A DNA stretch of 64,000 nucleotides from Xanthomonas sp. DAR 34887 (GCF_041245805.1 NZ_CP162490.1:408501-472500); one strand, 5' to 3'; counted from the first letter of the stretch, positions 7,995-17,807 are shown. Notes: generated by a model from the sequence alone, not told the origin. A program made the numbers and translations.

Positions 7995-8930
7995 ATGCGC
8001 TCCGATCCGCTTCCTCGCCACGCCAGCGCATCCGCCGCGACCGTCGCGTTCCGCACACGCCTGATCGAACTCGGCGAATGCCGCATCCTGCACTCCGGAC
8101 GGCTGCGCTGGCTCAGGGCGATCGCCTGGATGATCGTGCTGTTCCTGCTGGTGGTCGTCTCGTCCGAATCGGCGGCGCAGCTTCTGCGTGCCTGGTGGCC
8201 GGGGACGACGCCGGGTCCGATGCAATTGGCGCCGCATCTTGCGTCGGTCGTGGTCGCCCTGTGTCTCTACGCGCTGGCGGTGCGCCTGGGCGAAGACCGC
8301 CGGCCTTCCGAGATCGCGATGCGGCCGATGCTGCCGCAGCTGGCGGTCGGCCTGCCGCTGGGTGCGGCGATGTTCGCCGCGGTCATGGGCATCATGGTGG
8401 CGTGCGACCTCTACACGATCCGCTTCGCGGGTCCGGCCCCGGCGTGGAGCGCGGTCGGCAAGGCCTTGCAGGCGGGCGTGGTCGAAGAGCTGATGCTGCG
8501 CGCCATCGTGCTGCGTCTGTTGTGGAGGGCGTTCGGTCCCTGGGTGGCGTTCGCCGCATCCGCCGCGCTGTTCGGCTTCGCCCACATCGGCAATCCGAAC
8601 GCGACGGTGTTCGCCGCCGTCTGCATCGCGTTGGAGGCCGGGATCATGCTCGGCGCCTTCTATGTCCTGACCGGACGCATCTGGATGTCGATCGGCGTGC
8701 ATGCCGCCTGGAACTTCACCCAGGGCTATGCGTTCGGCGCGGCCGTCTCCGGTACCGCGATGGGCCCTGCGATCGCGCACAGCAGCGCACGCGCCGGCGC
8801 CCCGGAATGGTTGACCGGTGGCGCGTTCGGGCCGGAGGCCTCGTTGCCGGGGGTGCTGGTCTGCGCCGTGGTCGGCGCCGTGGTGACGTGGCGCGCCTGG
8901 CGCGCAGGCCGCTTCTCCAGCGGCCGTTGA
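7995..8930 (+). CDS. CPBP family intramembrane metalloprotease
   Basis: Membrane-embedded CAAX-protease/bacteriocin-processing (Abi) family protein, 311 residues, with several hydrophobic helices from about residue 37 on. The three family motifs are present: EELMLR (about 163), FGFAH (about 194) and HAAWN (about 236), supplying the glutamate and histidine ligands. The substrate is unknown. An ATG at 7938 in the same frame (GGAG 4 bases upstream) would add 19 residues; ATG 7995 has AAGGA at similar spacing. The gene begins about 130 bp right of the MITE end, so its promoter lies close to the insertion. Confidence 0.88.
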   Translation: MRSDPLPRHASASAATVAFRTRLIELGECRILHSGRLRWLRAIAWMIVLFLLVVVSSESAAQLLRAWWPGTTPGPMQLAPHLASVVVALCLYALAVRLGEDRRPSEIAMRPMLPQLAVGLPLGAAMFAAVMGIMVACDLYTIRFAGPAPAWSAVGKALQAGVVEELMLRAIVLRLLWRAFGPWVAFAASAALFGFAHIGNPNATVFAAVCIALEAGIMLGAFYVLTGRIWMSIGVHAAWNFTQGYAFGAAVSGTAMGPAIAHSSARAGAPEWLTGGAFGPEASLPGVLVCAVVGAVVTWRAWRAGRFSSGR

Positions 8931-9032
8931 CGGCGACGCCGTCGCGGACGATCCGGCGACGGCACGGCACCTGCGGCGCGGCGGCAAGCGCCCGGCTCGC
9001 GCCGGGTGGTGCTGCCGCGGCCGACGCGCAGA

Positions 9033-10043
9033 TCAGCCGCCGGGGTTGAACGCCAAGGTGCGCCGCGTCGTCACCGGCGCGCTGACCGGTTCGAAGCGCC
9101 AGCGCTTGGTCGCGTTCAGCGCCTCGCGGTCGAACACCCGTGCCGGAGTGGCGCGCAGGACGCGGGCGTTGGTGACCGAGCCGTCGGTGCCGACGGTGAT
9201 CTCCACCAGCACTTCGCCGGCGGTGCCCGAGCGCAGCGCTTCGGGCGGGTAGCGCGGTGCCGGGGTGCTGATCGCGCGCAGCGATTGGGTGCTGGCTGCG
9301 GCGGCGGCCGGCGGGGGCGTGGCCGCCGGCTGCGCCGCTGCCGGGGTCGGGGCCGGTGTCGGCGCGCTGCGCGTCGCGGCGGCCTGGCGCTCGGCTTCCT
9401 GGCGTGCGCTCTCGCGGCGCGCGGCTTCCTGTTGCGCGGCGATCTGCTGCGCGGCCTGCGCCTCGCTGGCCTGCTGCTGCGCCTGCTTCTGCTGCTCGGC
9501 CAACAGCTTGGTCTTCTGTTCGGCCTCCTTCTTGACCTTGTCGGTCTCTTCCTGGCTGCGCTGGGCCGCGGCCTGCATGCCGTTGCTCACGCCCAGCTTC
9601 AGCCGCGGCAAGGCCGGCGCCTGGCTGTCGATCTTCTCGATCAGCGCGACCAGCCGCTGCGCTTCCGGGAAGTCCTCGCGGTTGATGCTCTGCTCGGCGG
9701 CGATCAGCGTGTACGGCATCAGGTCGGTCAGCGCGCTCTTGACCCCGGCGTCGTCCGGCTGCTTGTCGCGCAACGCCAGGTAGTACTCGACCGCGTTGTT
9801 GCCGGCCGGCGCGTACATGCGGTTCTCGCGCAGCGCCTGGCTGGCCGATGCGTGCAGCTGCTCGGTGCCCATCGACTGCACCTTGGCCGAGACCGCCGGC
9901 GCGGCCGGCGCGGTGGCCGCGGGCTTGGCCGCCGGCGCAGCGCCCGGCGCGGCGTCTTCCTGCTTGGAGCAGGCGGCCAGCGCGGCCAGCAGCAGTACCG
10001 GCGCCATGCGGCGCGCCTTCGCGAATGTCGTTACCTGCAACAT
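9033..10043 (-). CDS. Lipoprotein with C-terminal TonB domain
   Basis: 336 residues. The N-terminus has a lipoprotein signal with lipobox LAALAAC. The middle is Ala/Gln-rich with a probable coiled coil (about residues 160-235: repeated EAQAAQQIAAQQEAARRESA-like sequence), followed by a Pro/Ala linker. The last 85 residues are a TonB C-terminal domain (YPPEALRSGTAGEVLVEITV ... RFEPV). Classical TonB is held by an N-terminal transmembrane helix, so a lipid anchor is unusual. The start at 10043 has an AGGGGGAAG Shine-Dalgarno sequence. It may contact outer-membrane receptors or the cell wall; the role is inferred. Confidence 0.85.
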   Translation of the reverse strand: MLQVTTFAKARRMAPVLLLAALAACSKQEDAAPGAAPAAKPAATAPAAPAVSAKVQSMGTEQLHASASQALRENRMYAPAGNNAVEYYLALRDKQPDDAGVKSALTDLMPYTLIAAEQSINREDFPEAQRLVALIEKIDSQAPALPRLKLGVSNGMQAAAQRSQEETDKVKKEAEQKTKLLAEQQKQAQQQASEAQAAQQIAAQQEAARRESARQEAERQAAATRSAPTPAPTPAAAQPAATPPPAAAAASTQSLRAISTPAPRYPPEALRSGTAGEVLVEITVGTDGSVTNARVLRATPARVFDREALNATKRWRFEPVSAPVTTRRTLAFNPGG

Positions 10044-10220
10044 GCTTCCCCCTAATCCCCGGTGATGGCCATGAATACGCAGCGGTGGTTCTCCCGCGCA
10101 GCCGGTCCGGCTCCCCCGTCCCTGCCAGCGCACCCCACCTGCCAATCTAGCATCCGCTCCCGCTGCGTGCTTGACGCCGCGTGGCGGCGGCCGCAAAAGC
10201 GTGAGCGCGTGCACGCGCGG

Positions 10221-10829
10221 TCAGTGCGCCGGTTTCGCCGGCGCGGCCATCAACCGGTCGGTCCAGGCGATGCCGATCGCCGACAGGATGAAGATGCCGT
10301 GGATGATGGTCTGCCACAGCACGCCGGTGGGCGTCAGCGTCGCGCAACTCTTCAGGTCCACCGTGCCCACGGCGCTGGCCAGCTGGTCCGGCGAGCACAT
10401 CGGCATGCCGCCGAGCGCGCCGACCGCGATGAAGGTCTTGAGCAGGTGGATCGAGGAGATGCCGATGATCGACAGCGCCAGTTTCACCTTGAGCACGCTG
10501 GCGTTGACGTGGCTCAGCCACTCCGGCTGGTCCGGATGGCCCTCCAGGCCCAGCCGCGAGACGAAGGTCTCGTAGCCGCCGACGATCACCATCACCAGCA
10601 GGTTGGAGATCATCACCACGTCGATCAGGCCGAGCACGATCAGCATGATCTGCTGCTCGCCCAGGCTCGGCGCTTCGTGGATCAGGTGCCACAGCTCCTT
10701 GCCGAACAGGAACACGTACACGCCCTGGGCCACGATCAGGCCCAGGTACAGCGGCAGCTGCAGCCAGCGCGAGGCGAAGATCAGGCTGGACAGCGGATTC
10801 AGGCGGGGCGTCGGGCGCGGAGGGCTCAT
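10221..10829 (-). CDS. UPF0114/TIGR00645 family membrane protein (YqhA-like)
   Basis: 202-residue inner-membrane protein with three or four helices (about 21-42, 60-84, 115-137 and 172-190). The family-typical block GGYETFVSRLGLEGHPDQPEWL is in the centre, followed by VNASVLKVKLA. The function of the family is not established. It stands alone between the TonB-domain lipoprotein and the divergent yfcG-like gene. Confidence 0.88.
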   Translation of the reverse strand: MSPPRPTPRLNPLSSLIFASRWLQLPLYLGLIVAQGVYVFLFGKELWHLIHEAPSLGEQQIMLIVLGLIDVVMISNLLVMVIVGGYETFVSRLGLEGHPDQPEWLSHVNASVLKVKLALSIIGISSIHLLKTFIAVGALGGMPMCSPDQLASAVGTVDLKSCATLTPTGVLWQTIIHGIFILSAIGIAWTDRLMAAPAKPAH

Positions 10830-10939
10830 GGCGTGGGATCGAATGCTGCGTTGCAGGAAGGCGCAGGGTACTGGCCCGCCGTGATGCTGCCAAGCGCGCG
10901 GCGCGGCTACACTGGACGCCCCGTTTCCGGACCGCCGCC

Positions 10940-11629
10940 ATGATCGATCTGTACTACTGGCCCACGCCCAATGGCCACAAGGTCACGTTGTTGCTCGAGG
11001 AAGCCGGCCTGGACTACACCATCAAACCGGTCAATATCGGCGCCGGCGAGCAGTTCGCGCCGGAGTTCCTGGCGATCTCGCCGAACAACAAGATGCCGGC
11101 GATCGTGGACCATGCGCCGGCCGACGGCGGCGCGCCGCAGAGCGTGTTCGAGTCCGGCGCGATCCTGCTGTACCTGGCCGAGAAGACCGGGCGCTTCCTG
11201 CCGGCCGATCCGCGCGGGCGCATCGTCGCGCTGGAGTGGCTGTTCTGGCAGATGGCCGGGCTCGGCCCGATGACCGGGCAGATGGGCCATTTCAATGTCT
11301 ATGCGCCGGAGAAGATCGGCTACGCGATCGACCGCTACAACGCCGAGGTGCGGCGCCTGCACGGCGTGCTCGACAAGCGCCTGGCGCACAGCGAATACCT
11401 GGCCGGCGCCGAGTACGGCATCGCCGACATGGCCAGCTATCCGTGGATCGAGGTGTACAACGGGCTCACCCCCGACTACGCCGCGTTCCCGCACCTCAAG
11501 CGCTGGCACGAAGCGATCGGCGCACGCCCGGCCACGCAGCGCGCCTATGCGCTGAAGCAGCAGGTCAACCCCAACGCCGGCAAGCCGCTCAGCGACGCCG
11601 AACGCAAGCACCTGTTCGGCAAGCGCTGA
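10940..11629 (+). CDS. yfcG: Glutathione S-transferase family protein, YfcG-like
   Basis: 229 residues. The N-terminal thioredoxin-fold domain holds TPNGHKVTLLLEEAGLDY and the glutathione-binding SPNNKMPAIVDH and FESGAILLYLAEKTG. The all-helical C-terminal domain has SIAD-like AEYGIADMASYPW. These blocks closely match E. coli YfcG/Nu-class enzymes, which act as GSH-dependent disulfide-bond reductases rather than classical transferases. Cytoplasmic; probably single-gene. Confidence 0.9.
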   Translation: MIDLYYWPTPNGHKVTLLLEEAGLDYTIKPVNIGAGEQFAPEFLAISPNNKMPAIVDHAPADGGAPQSVFESGAILLYLAEKTGRFLPADPRGRIVALEWLFWQMAGLGPMTGQMGHFNVYAPEKIGYAIDRYNAEVRRLHGVLDKRLAHSEYLAGAEYGIADMASYPWIEVYNGLTPDYAAFPHLKRWHEAIGARPATQRAYALKQQVNPNAGKPLSDAERKHLFGKR

Positions 11630-11704
11630 GCGGTCCGCGTCGCGCTTCTCAACCCGCCGGTACGCGCGCATCCTTGCGCGCTCAGTGCCATGCCAGGAAC
11701 CTTC

Positions 11705-13936
11705 ATGCGCTCCGTGTTCGCCGCTCTCGCCCTCATGCTCGCCACGCCCCTCGTTCCCGCGCACGCCGAAAAACTGACCCTGGAAGCCATCACCGGCAGC
11801 AAGCCGCTGTCGGGGCCCACCTTGATGAAGCCGCAGGTCGCGCCCGACGGTTCGCGGGTGACCTTCCTGCGCGGCAAGGACAGCGACCGCAACCAGCTGG
11901 ACCTGTGGGAATACGACATCGCCAGCGGCCAGACCCGTTTGCTGGTGGACTCGAAGGTGGTGCTGCCCGGCACCGAGACGCTGAGCGACGAGGAGAAGGC
12001 GCGGCGCGAGCGCCAGCGCATTTCCGCCTATGCCGGCATCGTCGATTACCAGTGGGCGCCGGACGCGCAGGCGCTGCTGTTCCCGCTCGGCGGCGAACTG
12101 TATCTGTACGACCTGCGCAAGACCGGCAGCGCGGCGGTGCGCAAGCTGACCGATGGCGAGGGCTTCGCCACCGACCCGAAGATCTCGCCCAAGGGCGGCT
12201 ACGTCAGCTTCGTGCGTGCGCGCAACCTGTGGGTGATCGACCTGGCCAGCGGACAGCAGCATCAGCTGACCCGCGACGGTAGCGACACCATCGGCAACGG
12301 CGTGGCCGAGTTCGTCGCCGACGAGGAAATGGACCGCCACACCGGCTACTGGTGGGCGCCGGACGATTCGGCGATCGCCTTCGCGCGCATCGACGAATCC
12401 GGCGTGCCGGTGCAGAAGCGCCCGGAGGTGTATGCCGACCACACCGAGGTGATCGAGCAGCGCTATCCGCAGGCCGGGCAGCCCAACGTCAGGATCCAGC
12501 TGGGCACGATCGCGCCGCGCGCCGGCGCGCAGCCGCAGTGGATCGACCTGGGCAGGAACCCGGACATCTACCTGGCGCGGGTGGACTGGCGCGATGCGCA
12601 GCGGCTGACCTTCCAGCGCCAGTCGCGCGACCAGAAAAAACTCGAACTGATCGAGACGACCCTGGCCGGCGGCAAGCAGCGCGTGCTGGTCACCGAGACC
12701 AGCAAGACCTGGGTGCCGCTCAACCACGACCTTCGTTTCCTCAAGGACGGGCGCTTCATCTGGGGCTCGGAGCGCAGCGGCTACGAACACCTTTACCTGG
12801 CCTCGGAAGACGGTCGCAAACTGGCTCCGCTGACCCAGGGCGAGTGGATCGTGGACGCGCTGCTGGCGGTGGACGAGGGCGCCGGCAAGGTCTACTTCTC
12901 CGCGACCAAGGAGTCGCCGACCCAGACCCAGCTCTACGCCGTGCCGCTGGCCGGCGGCGCGATCGAGAAACTGTCCAGGCCCAACGGCACCCACGCGGCC
13001 AGCTTCGCCAAGAACGCCAGCGTCTACGTCGACAGCTGGTCCAACACCACCACCCCGCCGCAGATCGAGTTGTTCCGCGCCAATGGCAAAAAGATCGCCA
13101 CGTTGCTGGTCAACGATCTGTCCGATCCGCAGCATCCCTATGCCCGCTACCGCGACGCGCAGCGGCCGCTCGAGTTCGGCACCCTGACCGCGGCCGACGG
13201 CAAGACGCCGCTGCACTACCGGCTGACCAAGCCGGCCGGCTTCGATCCGGCCAAGCGCTATCCGGTGGTGGTCTACGTCTACGGCGGCCCCGCCGCGCAG
13301 ACCGTGCTCGACGGCTGGCCGGCGCGCGGCGACGCGCTGTTCGACCAGTACCTGGCCCAGCACGGCTACGTCGTGTTCTCGGTCGACAACCGCGGCACGC
13401 CGCGCCGCGGCCGCGACTTCGGCGGTGCGCTGTACCAGCGCCAGGGCACGGTGGAAGTGGACGACCAACTGCGCGGCGTGGCCTGGCTGAAGGCGCAGCC
13501 GTGGGTGGATGCCGCGCGCATCGGCGTGTACGGCTGGTCCAACGGCGGCTACATGACCCTGATGCTGCTGGCCAAGCACAGCGAAGCCTATGCCTGCGGC
13601 GTGGCCGGCGCGCCGGTGACCGATTGGGGGCTGTACGACAGCCACTACACCGAGCGCTACATGAACCTGCCCGCGGCCAATCCGGACGGCTATCGCGACG
13701 GTCGCGTGGCCGCGCATCTGGATGGGCTGACTTCGCCGCTGCTGCTGATCCACGGCATGGCCGACGACAACGTGCTGTTCACCAATTCCACCGCGCTGAT
13801 GAGCGAGTTGCAAAAACGCGGCAAGCTGTTCGAGCTGATGACCTATCCCGGCGCCAAGCACGGCCTGTCCGGCAGCAATGCGCTGCACCGCTACCGCACC
13901 ACCGAAGCGTTTCTGGCGCGTTGCCTGAAGCCCTGA
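11705..13936 (+). CDS. Secreted S9B dipeptidyl peptidase IV
   Basis: 743 residues: a Sec signal peptide (cleavage after about AHA), an N-terminal DPPIV beta-propeller (about 50-480) and a C-terminal alpha/beta hydrolase. The DPP4 glutamate motif is seen as VADEEMDRHTGYWW. The catalytic triad is GWSNGGY (Ser about 612), GMADDN (Asp) and GAKHG (His). It would remove X-Pro dipeptides in the periplasm or outside the cell. ATG 11705 has AGGAA 6 bases upstream; an in-frame ATG at 11690 is less likely. Confidence 0.92.
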   Translation: MRSVFAALALMLATPLVPAHAEKLTLEAITGSKPLSGPTLMKPQVAPDGSRVTFLRGKDSDRNQLDLWEYDIASGQTRLLVDSKVVLPGTETLSDEEKARRERQRISAYAGIVDYQWAPDAQALLFPLGGELYLYDLRKTGSAAVRKLTDGEGFATDPKISPKGGYVSFVRARNLWVIDLASGQQHQLTRDGSDTIGNGVAEFVADEEMDRHTGYWWAPDDSAIAFARIDESGVPVQKRPEVYADHTEVIEQRYPQAGQPNVRIQLGTIAPRAGAQPQWIDLGRNPDIYLARVDWRDAQRLTFQRQSRDQKKLELIETTLAGGKQRVLVTETSKTWVPLNHDLRFLKDGRFIWGSERSGYEHLYLASEDGRKLAPLTQGEWIVDALLAVDEGAGKVYFSATKESPTQTQLYAVPLAGGAIEKLSRPNGTHAASFAKNASVYVDSWSNTTTPPQIELFRANGKKIATLLVNDLSDPQHPYARYRDAQRPLEFGTLTAADGKTPLHYRLTKPAGFDPAKRYPVVVYVYGGPAAQTVLDGWPARGDALFDQYLAQHGYVVFSVDNRGTPRRGRDFGGALYQRQGTVEVDDQLRGVAWLKAQPWVDAARIGVYGWSNGGYMTLMLLAKHSEAYACGVAGAPVTDWGLYDSHYTERYMNLPAANPDGYRDGRVAAHLDGLTSPLLLIHGMADDNVLFTNSTALMSELQKRGKLFELMTYPGAKHGLSGSNALHRYRTTEAFLARCLKP

Positions 13937-13974
13937 TCGACCCCACACCGTCTTTCGCCGAAAAGGAGTTCCGC

Positions 13975-14568
13975 ATGTCTACGCCGCTGCCGCCGCCGCT
14001 TCCCGGTTTGCCCCCGCCCGACCCGGCCGCCGCGCCGCCGGCCGTGATGCGCAAGGGCTGGTGGGCGCGCCACTGGAAATGGGCGGTGCCGCTAGTGGCG
14101 CTGCTGCTCGGTGCGATGCTGCTGGCCTCGATCGCCGTGTTCGTGTTGGGCATCGCACGCGTCACTAAGTCGTCCGAGCCGTACCGGATCGGGGTAGCCG
14201 GAGCGAAGGTCGATCAGCGGGTCGTCGCCGCGCTCGGTGAGCCGATCGAGGACGGCATCATGCCCAGCGGCAGCATTTCCACCAGCAATGGCACCGGCAG
14301 CGCCAATCTCAGCGTGTCGCTGCACGGCTCGCGCGGCAACGGCACCTTGTACATCGAGGCCGAGCGCCATGCCGGCGAATGGCAGTACACGACGCTGAAA
14401 GTGCTGCCCGATGCAGGCGAGGCGATCTCGTTGCTCGACGGTGTCGCGCCGGACAACGAGGATGTCGGCGAAACCGATGCCGAGTCCGATCCCGACGCGG
14501 ATGCCGCCAGCGACGTGCAGGCCGACGGGGATCCCTCTGCGCCGGTCGCGGCGGATAGCACGCAGTAA
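13975..14568 (+). CDS. Coa1-like membrane-anchored protein
   Basis: 197 residues: a Pro-rich cytoplasmic N-terminus (about 1-25), a single helix (about 36-58), then a small domain whose order (ALGEPIEDG, GSIS, GTGSANLSVSLHGSRGNGTLYIEA, GEWQY) resembles the cytochrome oxidase assembly factor Coa1/DUF1783 family. A very acidic tail (about 160-190, Asp/Glu-rich) follows. AAAAGGAG precedes the start. It is 38 bases behind the DPP4-like gene and may be cotranscribed. The Coa1 assignment is by pattern only. Confidence 0.7.
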   Translation: MSTPLPPPLPGLPPPDPAAAPPAVMRKGWWARHWKWAVPLVALLLGAMLLASIAVFVLGIARVTKSSEPYRIGVAGAKVDQRVVAALGEPIEDGIMPSGSISTSNGTGSANLSVSLHGSRGNGTLYIEAERHAGEWQYTTLKVLPDAGEAISLLDGVAPDNEDVGETDAESDPDADAASDVQADGDPSAPVAADSTQ

Positions 14569-14661
14569 GCCGGTAGGCGGCCACGGCGCGAGCCGCCTGG
14601 TCAGATCCGTCGAGGGCGCTGCGTTGCGTGGCCAGGATGGATGGCGCGCATCGCACTGTCG

Positions 14662-14693
14662 CCGTCCTGCCGTCCTGCCGTCCTGCCGTCCTG
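14662..14693. repeat. Tandem repeat, four copies of CCGTCCTG
   Basis: Four perfect 8-base units, followed at 14700-14713 by two copies of CAGATCG. They lie in the 325-base gap between the Coa1-like gene and the DUF885 gene; nothing else is recognised in that gap. This is a variable-number repeat candidate. Confidence 0.8.
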
Positions 14694-14893
14694 CCGACCG
14701 CAGATCGCAGATCGCGCGGCCGGGTATACGCGTCGTGCGCCTGCGGCGGCCGTCGCGCGCTTCGGTCGCGGCCCTGGCCGCTCCCGTTTCGCGAGCGATC
14801 GCCGGCCACGCGCCACGGCCATGACCTCCGGCAGCTTGCCGGTTGCGCGCGCGCCGCGTACGGTCGCCGCATCGTCCCGCTGGAGATCCACCG

Positions 14894-16687
14894 ATGAAGC
14901 CACTCGTCCTCGCCATCGCGCTGGCCCTGGTCGCGCCACTGCCTGTCCTCGCGCAGGCCGCGCCGGCTGCCGCCTCGGCCAAGACCGCCGGCCCGGCCTG
15001 GGTGCAGCGCAGCAACGATTTCGCGCAGATCCTGCTGCAGGCGCAGGCGCCGTTCCAACCGGAGGAAGTGAGCTTCTTCGGCGTGCCAGGGTATGACGAC
15101 AAGGTCGCCGACCTGGGGCCGGACAATGCCCGCCGTTATCGCGATGCGATCGGCAAGGCCCGGCGCGCGCTGCAGGAGAAGCTGGAGGTCGAGCGCGATC
15201 CCAACGTGCGCCAGGACCTGGCGATCATGATCCATGCCGCCGACCAGGCGGTCGAAGGCAGCGCGTTGAACGAACGCCTGCTGCTGCCCTGGCAGGATGC
15301 GCCGCAGATGGTATTCGGCGGACTCAACAATCTGCTGTCCGAACAGGTGCCGGCGGCGCGCCGGGCCAAGGCGCTGGACCGGTTGCAGCGCTACGTCGGC
15401 CTGGCGCCCGGCAGCACCTCTTCGCTGCTGCTGGCGCGCCAGCGCTACGAGGAAAAGCTGGCCGACGGCGCGCTGCTGCCGCCGACCCGGCGCGAGGTCG
15501 AGCAGGCCTTGAGCAACGTGGATACCTATGCCAAGGGCATCCGCGAACTGTTCGCGACCTACAAGATCGACGGCGCCGACCCGGCGCTGGCGGCGATGGA
15601 CAAGCAGTTCAAGGACTACGCCGCATGGACGCGCAAGGTGGTGCTGCCGAAGGCGCGCGAGGACGCGCGCCTGCCGCCGGAACTGTATGCCTTCCAGCTC
15701 AAGCAGGTCGGCATCGACATCGCGCCGCAACTGTTGATGCAGCGCGCGCAGCTGGAATTCATGGAGACCCGCGCGGCCATGCAGCAATTGGCGCCGCTGG
15801 TGGCCAAGGCCAAGGGCCTGAAGGTCGACAATCCCAGCGACTACCGTGCGGTGATCCGCGCGCTCAAGCGCGACACCATCGCCAACGATCAGTTGGAAAC
15901 CCATTACCGCGACGTCATCGCGCAGATCGATCCGATCATCCGCCAGCAGCGCATCGTCGATGTGCCGCAGCGGCCGATGCAGATGCGGCTGGGTTCGGCG
16001 GCCGAGAGCGCGGCGCAGCCGGCGCCGCATTTCCGTCCGGCGCCGCTGGTCGGCAATACCGGCGAGCAGGGCACCTTCGTGCTGCCGCTGGGCAACCCGG
16101 ACACCACCGGCAAGGGCGAGCACTACGACGACTTCAACTTCGGCTCGGCGGCGTGGACGCTGAGCGCGCACGAGGGCCGGCCCGGCCACGAACTGCAGTT
16201 CACCGCGATGGTCGAGCGCGGCGTGTCGCTGGCGCGCAGCATGTTCGCGTTCAATTCGGTCAACGTCGAGGGCTGGGCGCTGTATGCCGAGGCCGAAATG
16301 GTGCCGTACGAGCCGCTGGACGGGCAGCTGATCGCGCTGCAGTTCCGCCTGCTGCGCGCCGCGCGCGCCATGCTCGACCCGATGCTCAATCTGGGCCTGA
16401 CCGACCGCGAACGCGCGCGCCTGGTGCTGGAGAACGACGTCGGCCTGTCGCCGGCGATGGCGCGGCAGGAACTGGACCGCTACATGATGCGCGCGCCCGG
16501 CCAGGCCGGCAGCTACTTCTATGGCTACAGCCGCATCATGGAACTGCGCATGCGCACGGAACTGGCGTTGGGCACGAAGTTCGACCGGCTCAAGTTCAAC
16601 AACTTCCTGCTCGACCAGGGCCTGCTGCCGCCGGATCAGCTGGCGACCGCGGTGGACGAAGTTTTCCTGCCGGCGCAGCGGAAGTGA
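14894..16687 (+). CDS. DUF885 family secreted metallopeptidase
   Basis: 597 residues with a Sec signal peptide (cleavage near VLAQA). The C-terminal half has the zinc motif HEGRPGH (about residue 430), followed by the downstream glutamate region VEGWALYAEAEM, as in DUF885 carboxypeptidase-like enzymes. Full length for the family. A periplasmic location and peptide hydrolysis are inferred from family and signal. The start is the ATG after CTGGAGATCCACCG. Confidence 0.9.
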   Translation: MKPLVLAIALALVAPLPVLAQAAPAAASAKTAGPAWVQRSNDFAQILLQAQAPFQPEEVSFFGVPGYDDKVADLGPDNARRYRDAIGKARRALQEKLEVERDPNVRQDLAIMIHAADQAVEGSALNERLLLPWQDAPQMVFGGLNNLLSEQVPAARRAKALDRLQRYVGLAPGSTSSLLLARQRYEEKLADGALLPPTRREVEQALSNVDTYAKGIRELFATYKIDGADPALAAMDKQFKDYAAWTRKVVLPKAREDARLPPELYAFQLKQVGIDIAPQLLMQRAQLEFMETRAAMQQLAPLVAKAKGLKVDNPSDYRAVIRALKRDTIANDQLETHYRDVIAQIDPIIRQQRIVDVPQRPMQMRLGSAAESAAQPAPHFRPAPLVGNTGEQGTFVLPLGNPDTTGKGEHYDDFNFGSAAWTLSAHEGRPGHELQFTAMVERGVSLARSMFAFNSVNVEGWALYAEAEMVPYEPLDGQLIALQFRLLRAARAMLDPMLNLGLTDRERARLVLENDVGLSPAMARQELDRYMMRAPGQAGSYFYGYSRIMELRMRTELALGTKFDRLKFNNFLLDQGLLPPDQLATAVDEVFLPAQRK

Positions 16688-16913
16688 TGGGGCCGTAGCG
16701 ACGTCGCGCCGCTGCGGCGGTTACGCAGTCGGCTTACCAAGGGGATCTCAGGCGCTGGTCTTCCGCGCCTAGGGGCGCTTCCTTCACCCTGGGGACGGTA
16801 AAACCGGACGCTTGAGTTGGGAAAGCGAGGGCACGCATCCTCTCCCGGCCGGCCGATCGTCGGGCGACCGGCGCCTGAAGGGCGGATCCGGCCGGGTGCA
16901 TCCCTTCAAGGCC

Positions 16914-17381
16914 TCAGCGCTCCTGCTGCGGCGACGCTTGTTGCGGCGGCGGCGCTGCCGGCACCTGCGCCCCCGGCGGCACCCAGATCGCCATGCCGGC
17001 GGCGCGTTTCTGCGTGGTCGGAATGCCGATGCCCAGGCCGCCGCCGACGTGGCCGCCGTAGCTGCCTGCGCCCACCGACACGCCGCCGCCCGAGCGCTGC
17101 GAGGCCACGCCCATCAACACCACGCCGTTGGCGCCGAGCTTGGCGGCGTCGCGCTTGAGCCGCGCCATCGCCGCATCGGTCTGGCCCTGGGTGCCGAAGC
17201 CGGCGGCGCTGGAGGATTCGAGCTGGGCGATGTCGACCGCGCCGAGCGGCGGGGTCGAATAGATCTGCACCAAGGCCGGGTCGATCGGCGGACGCGGCGC
17301 GCCGACCATCACCTTGGAGGAACTGGCGCAGCCGGCCAGCGCGCACAGCAGCGCCAGCGGCAACAGCGGTCGGACATTCAT
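16914..17381 (-). CDS. Small lipoprotein of unknown function
   Basis: 155 residues with lipobox ALAGC. The mature part has DIAQLESSSAAGFGTQGQTDAAMARLKRDAAKLGANGVVL, a pattern seen in YbjQ-like/lipoprotein families that handle oligomerising small domains. A Gly-rich stretch and a Pro/Gln-rich C-terminus follow. Function not known. The start at 17381 follows GGGGGTGATG; longer in-frame starts lack a signal peptide. Confidence 0.78.
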   Translation of the reverse strand: MNVRPLLPLALLCALAGCASSSKVMVGAPRPPIDPALVQIYSTPPLGAVDIAQLESSSAAGFGTQGQTDAAMARLKRDAAKLGANGVVLMGVASQRSGGGVSVGAGSYGGHVGGGLGIGIPTTQKRAAGMAIWVPPGAQVPAAPPPQQASPQQER

Positions 17382-17558
17382 GGCATCACCCCCGGGAATC
17401 GGTACACGACGCGATGATAGGCCCCCCCGGTGAACCGCGGCGCACCCGCCATCGCCGCCACCGTGGCATGCCCGCCGTGAGTCCCGTGCCAAGAGTTGGC
17501 TTGCGCCGCCAGGGGCGCGCGCTATGGTGCGCACTGGCCATCAGCGAAGGGCAGCGGC

Positions 17559-17807
17559 ATGGGCTTGATCAGTCTGTTGTGGGGCATCGTGGCGTTGCTG
17601 TGGATGATCCTGGCCTTCATCCCGCTGCTGGGCTGGGGCAACTGGTTCGTGATCCCGTTCGCCGCGGTCGGCGCGATCATCGCCGCGATCGGCCTGCTGT
17701 TCACGTCGGCCCCGAACCGCGGCCGCGCCAAGACCGGGCTGATCCTCAACGGCCTGGTGATCGTGGTCGGGGTGATTCGGCTGAGCCTGGGCGGCGGGCT
17801 GATCTGA
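17559..17807 (+). CDS. Small two- or three-helix membrane protein
   Basis: 82 residues, almost entirely hydrophobic (helices about 2-24, 28-48 and 60-75), with a short basic loop (NRGRAK). No motif gives a function. It stands alone between the lipoprotein gene and hemB. Confidence 0.7.
   Translation: MGLISLLWGIVALLWMILAFIPLLGWGNWFVIPFAAVGAIIAAIGLLFTSAPNRGRAKTGLILNGLVIVVGVIRLSLGGGLI

Noticed and set aside
10907..13948. 1013-codon minus-strand ORF
   Set aside because: Shadow of the YfcG-like and DPP4-like genes, a common effect of high GC; Gln/Arg/His-rich with no motif.
14662..14713. CRISPR-like array
   Set aside because: Eight- and seven-base tandem units without spacers; a simple repeat.
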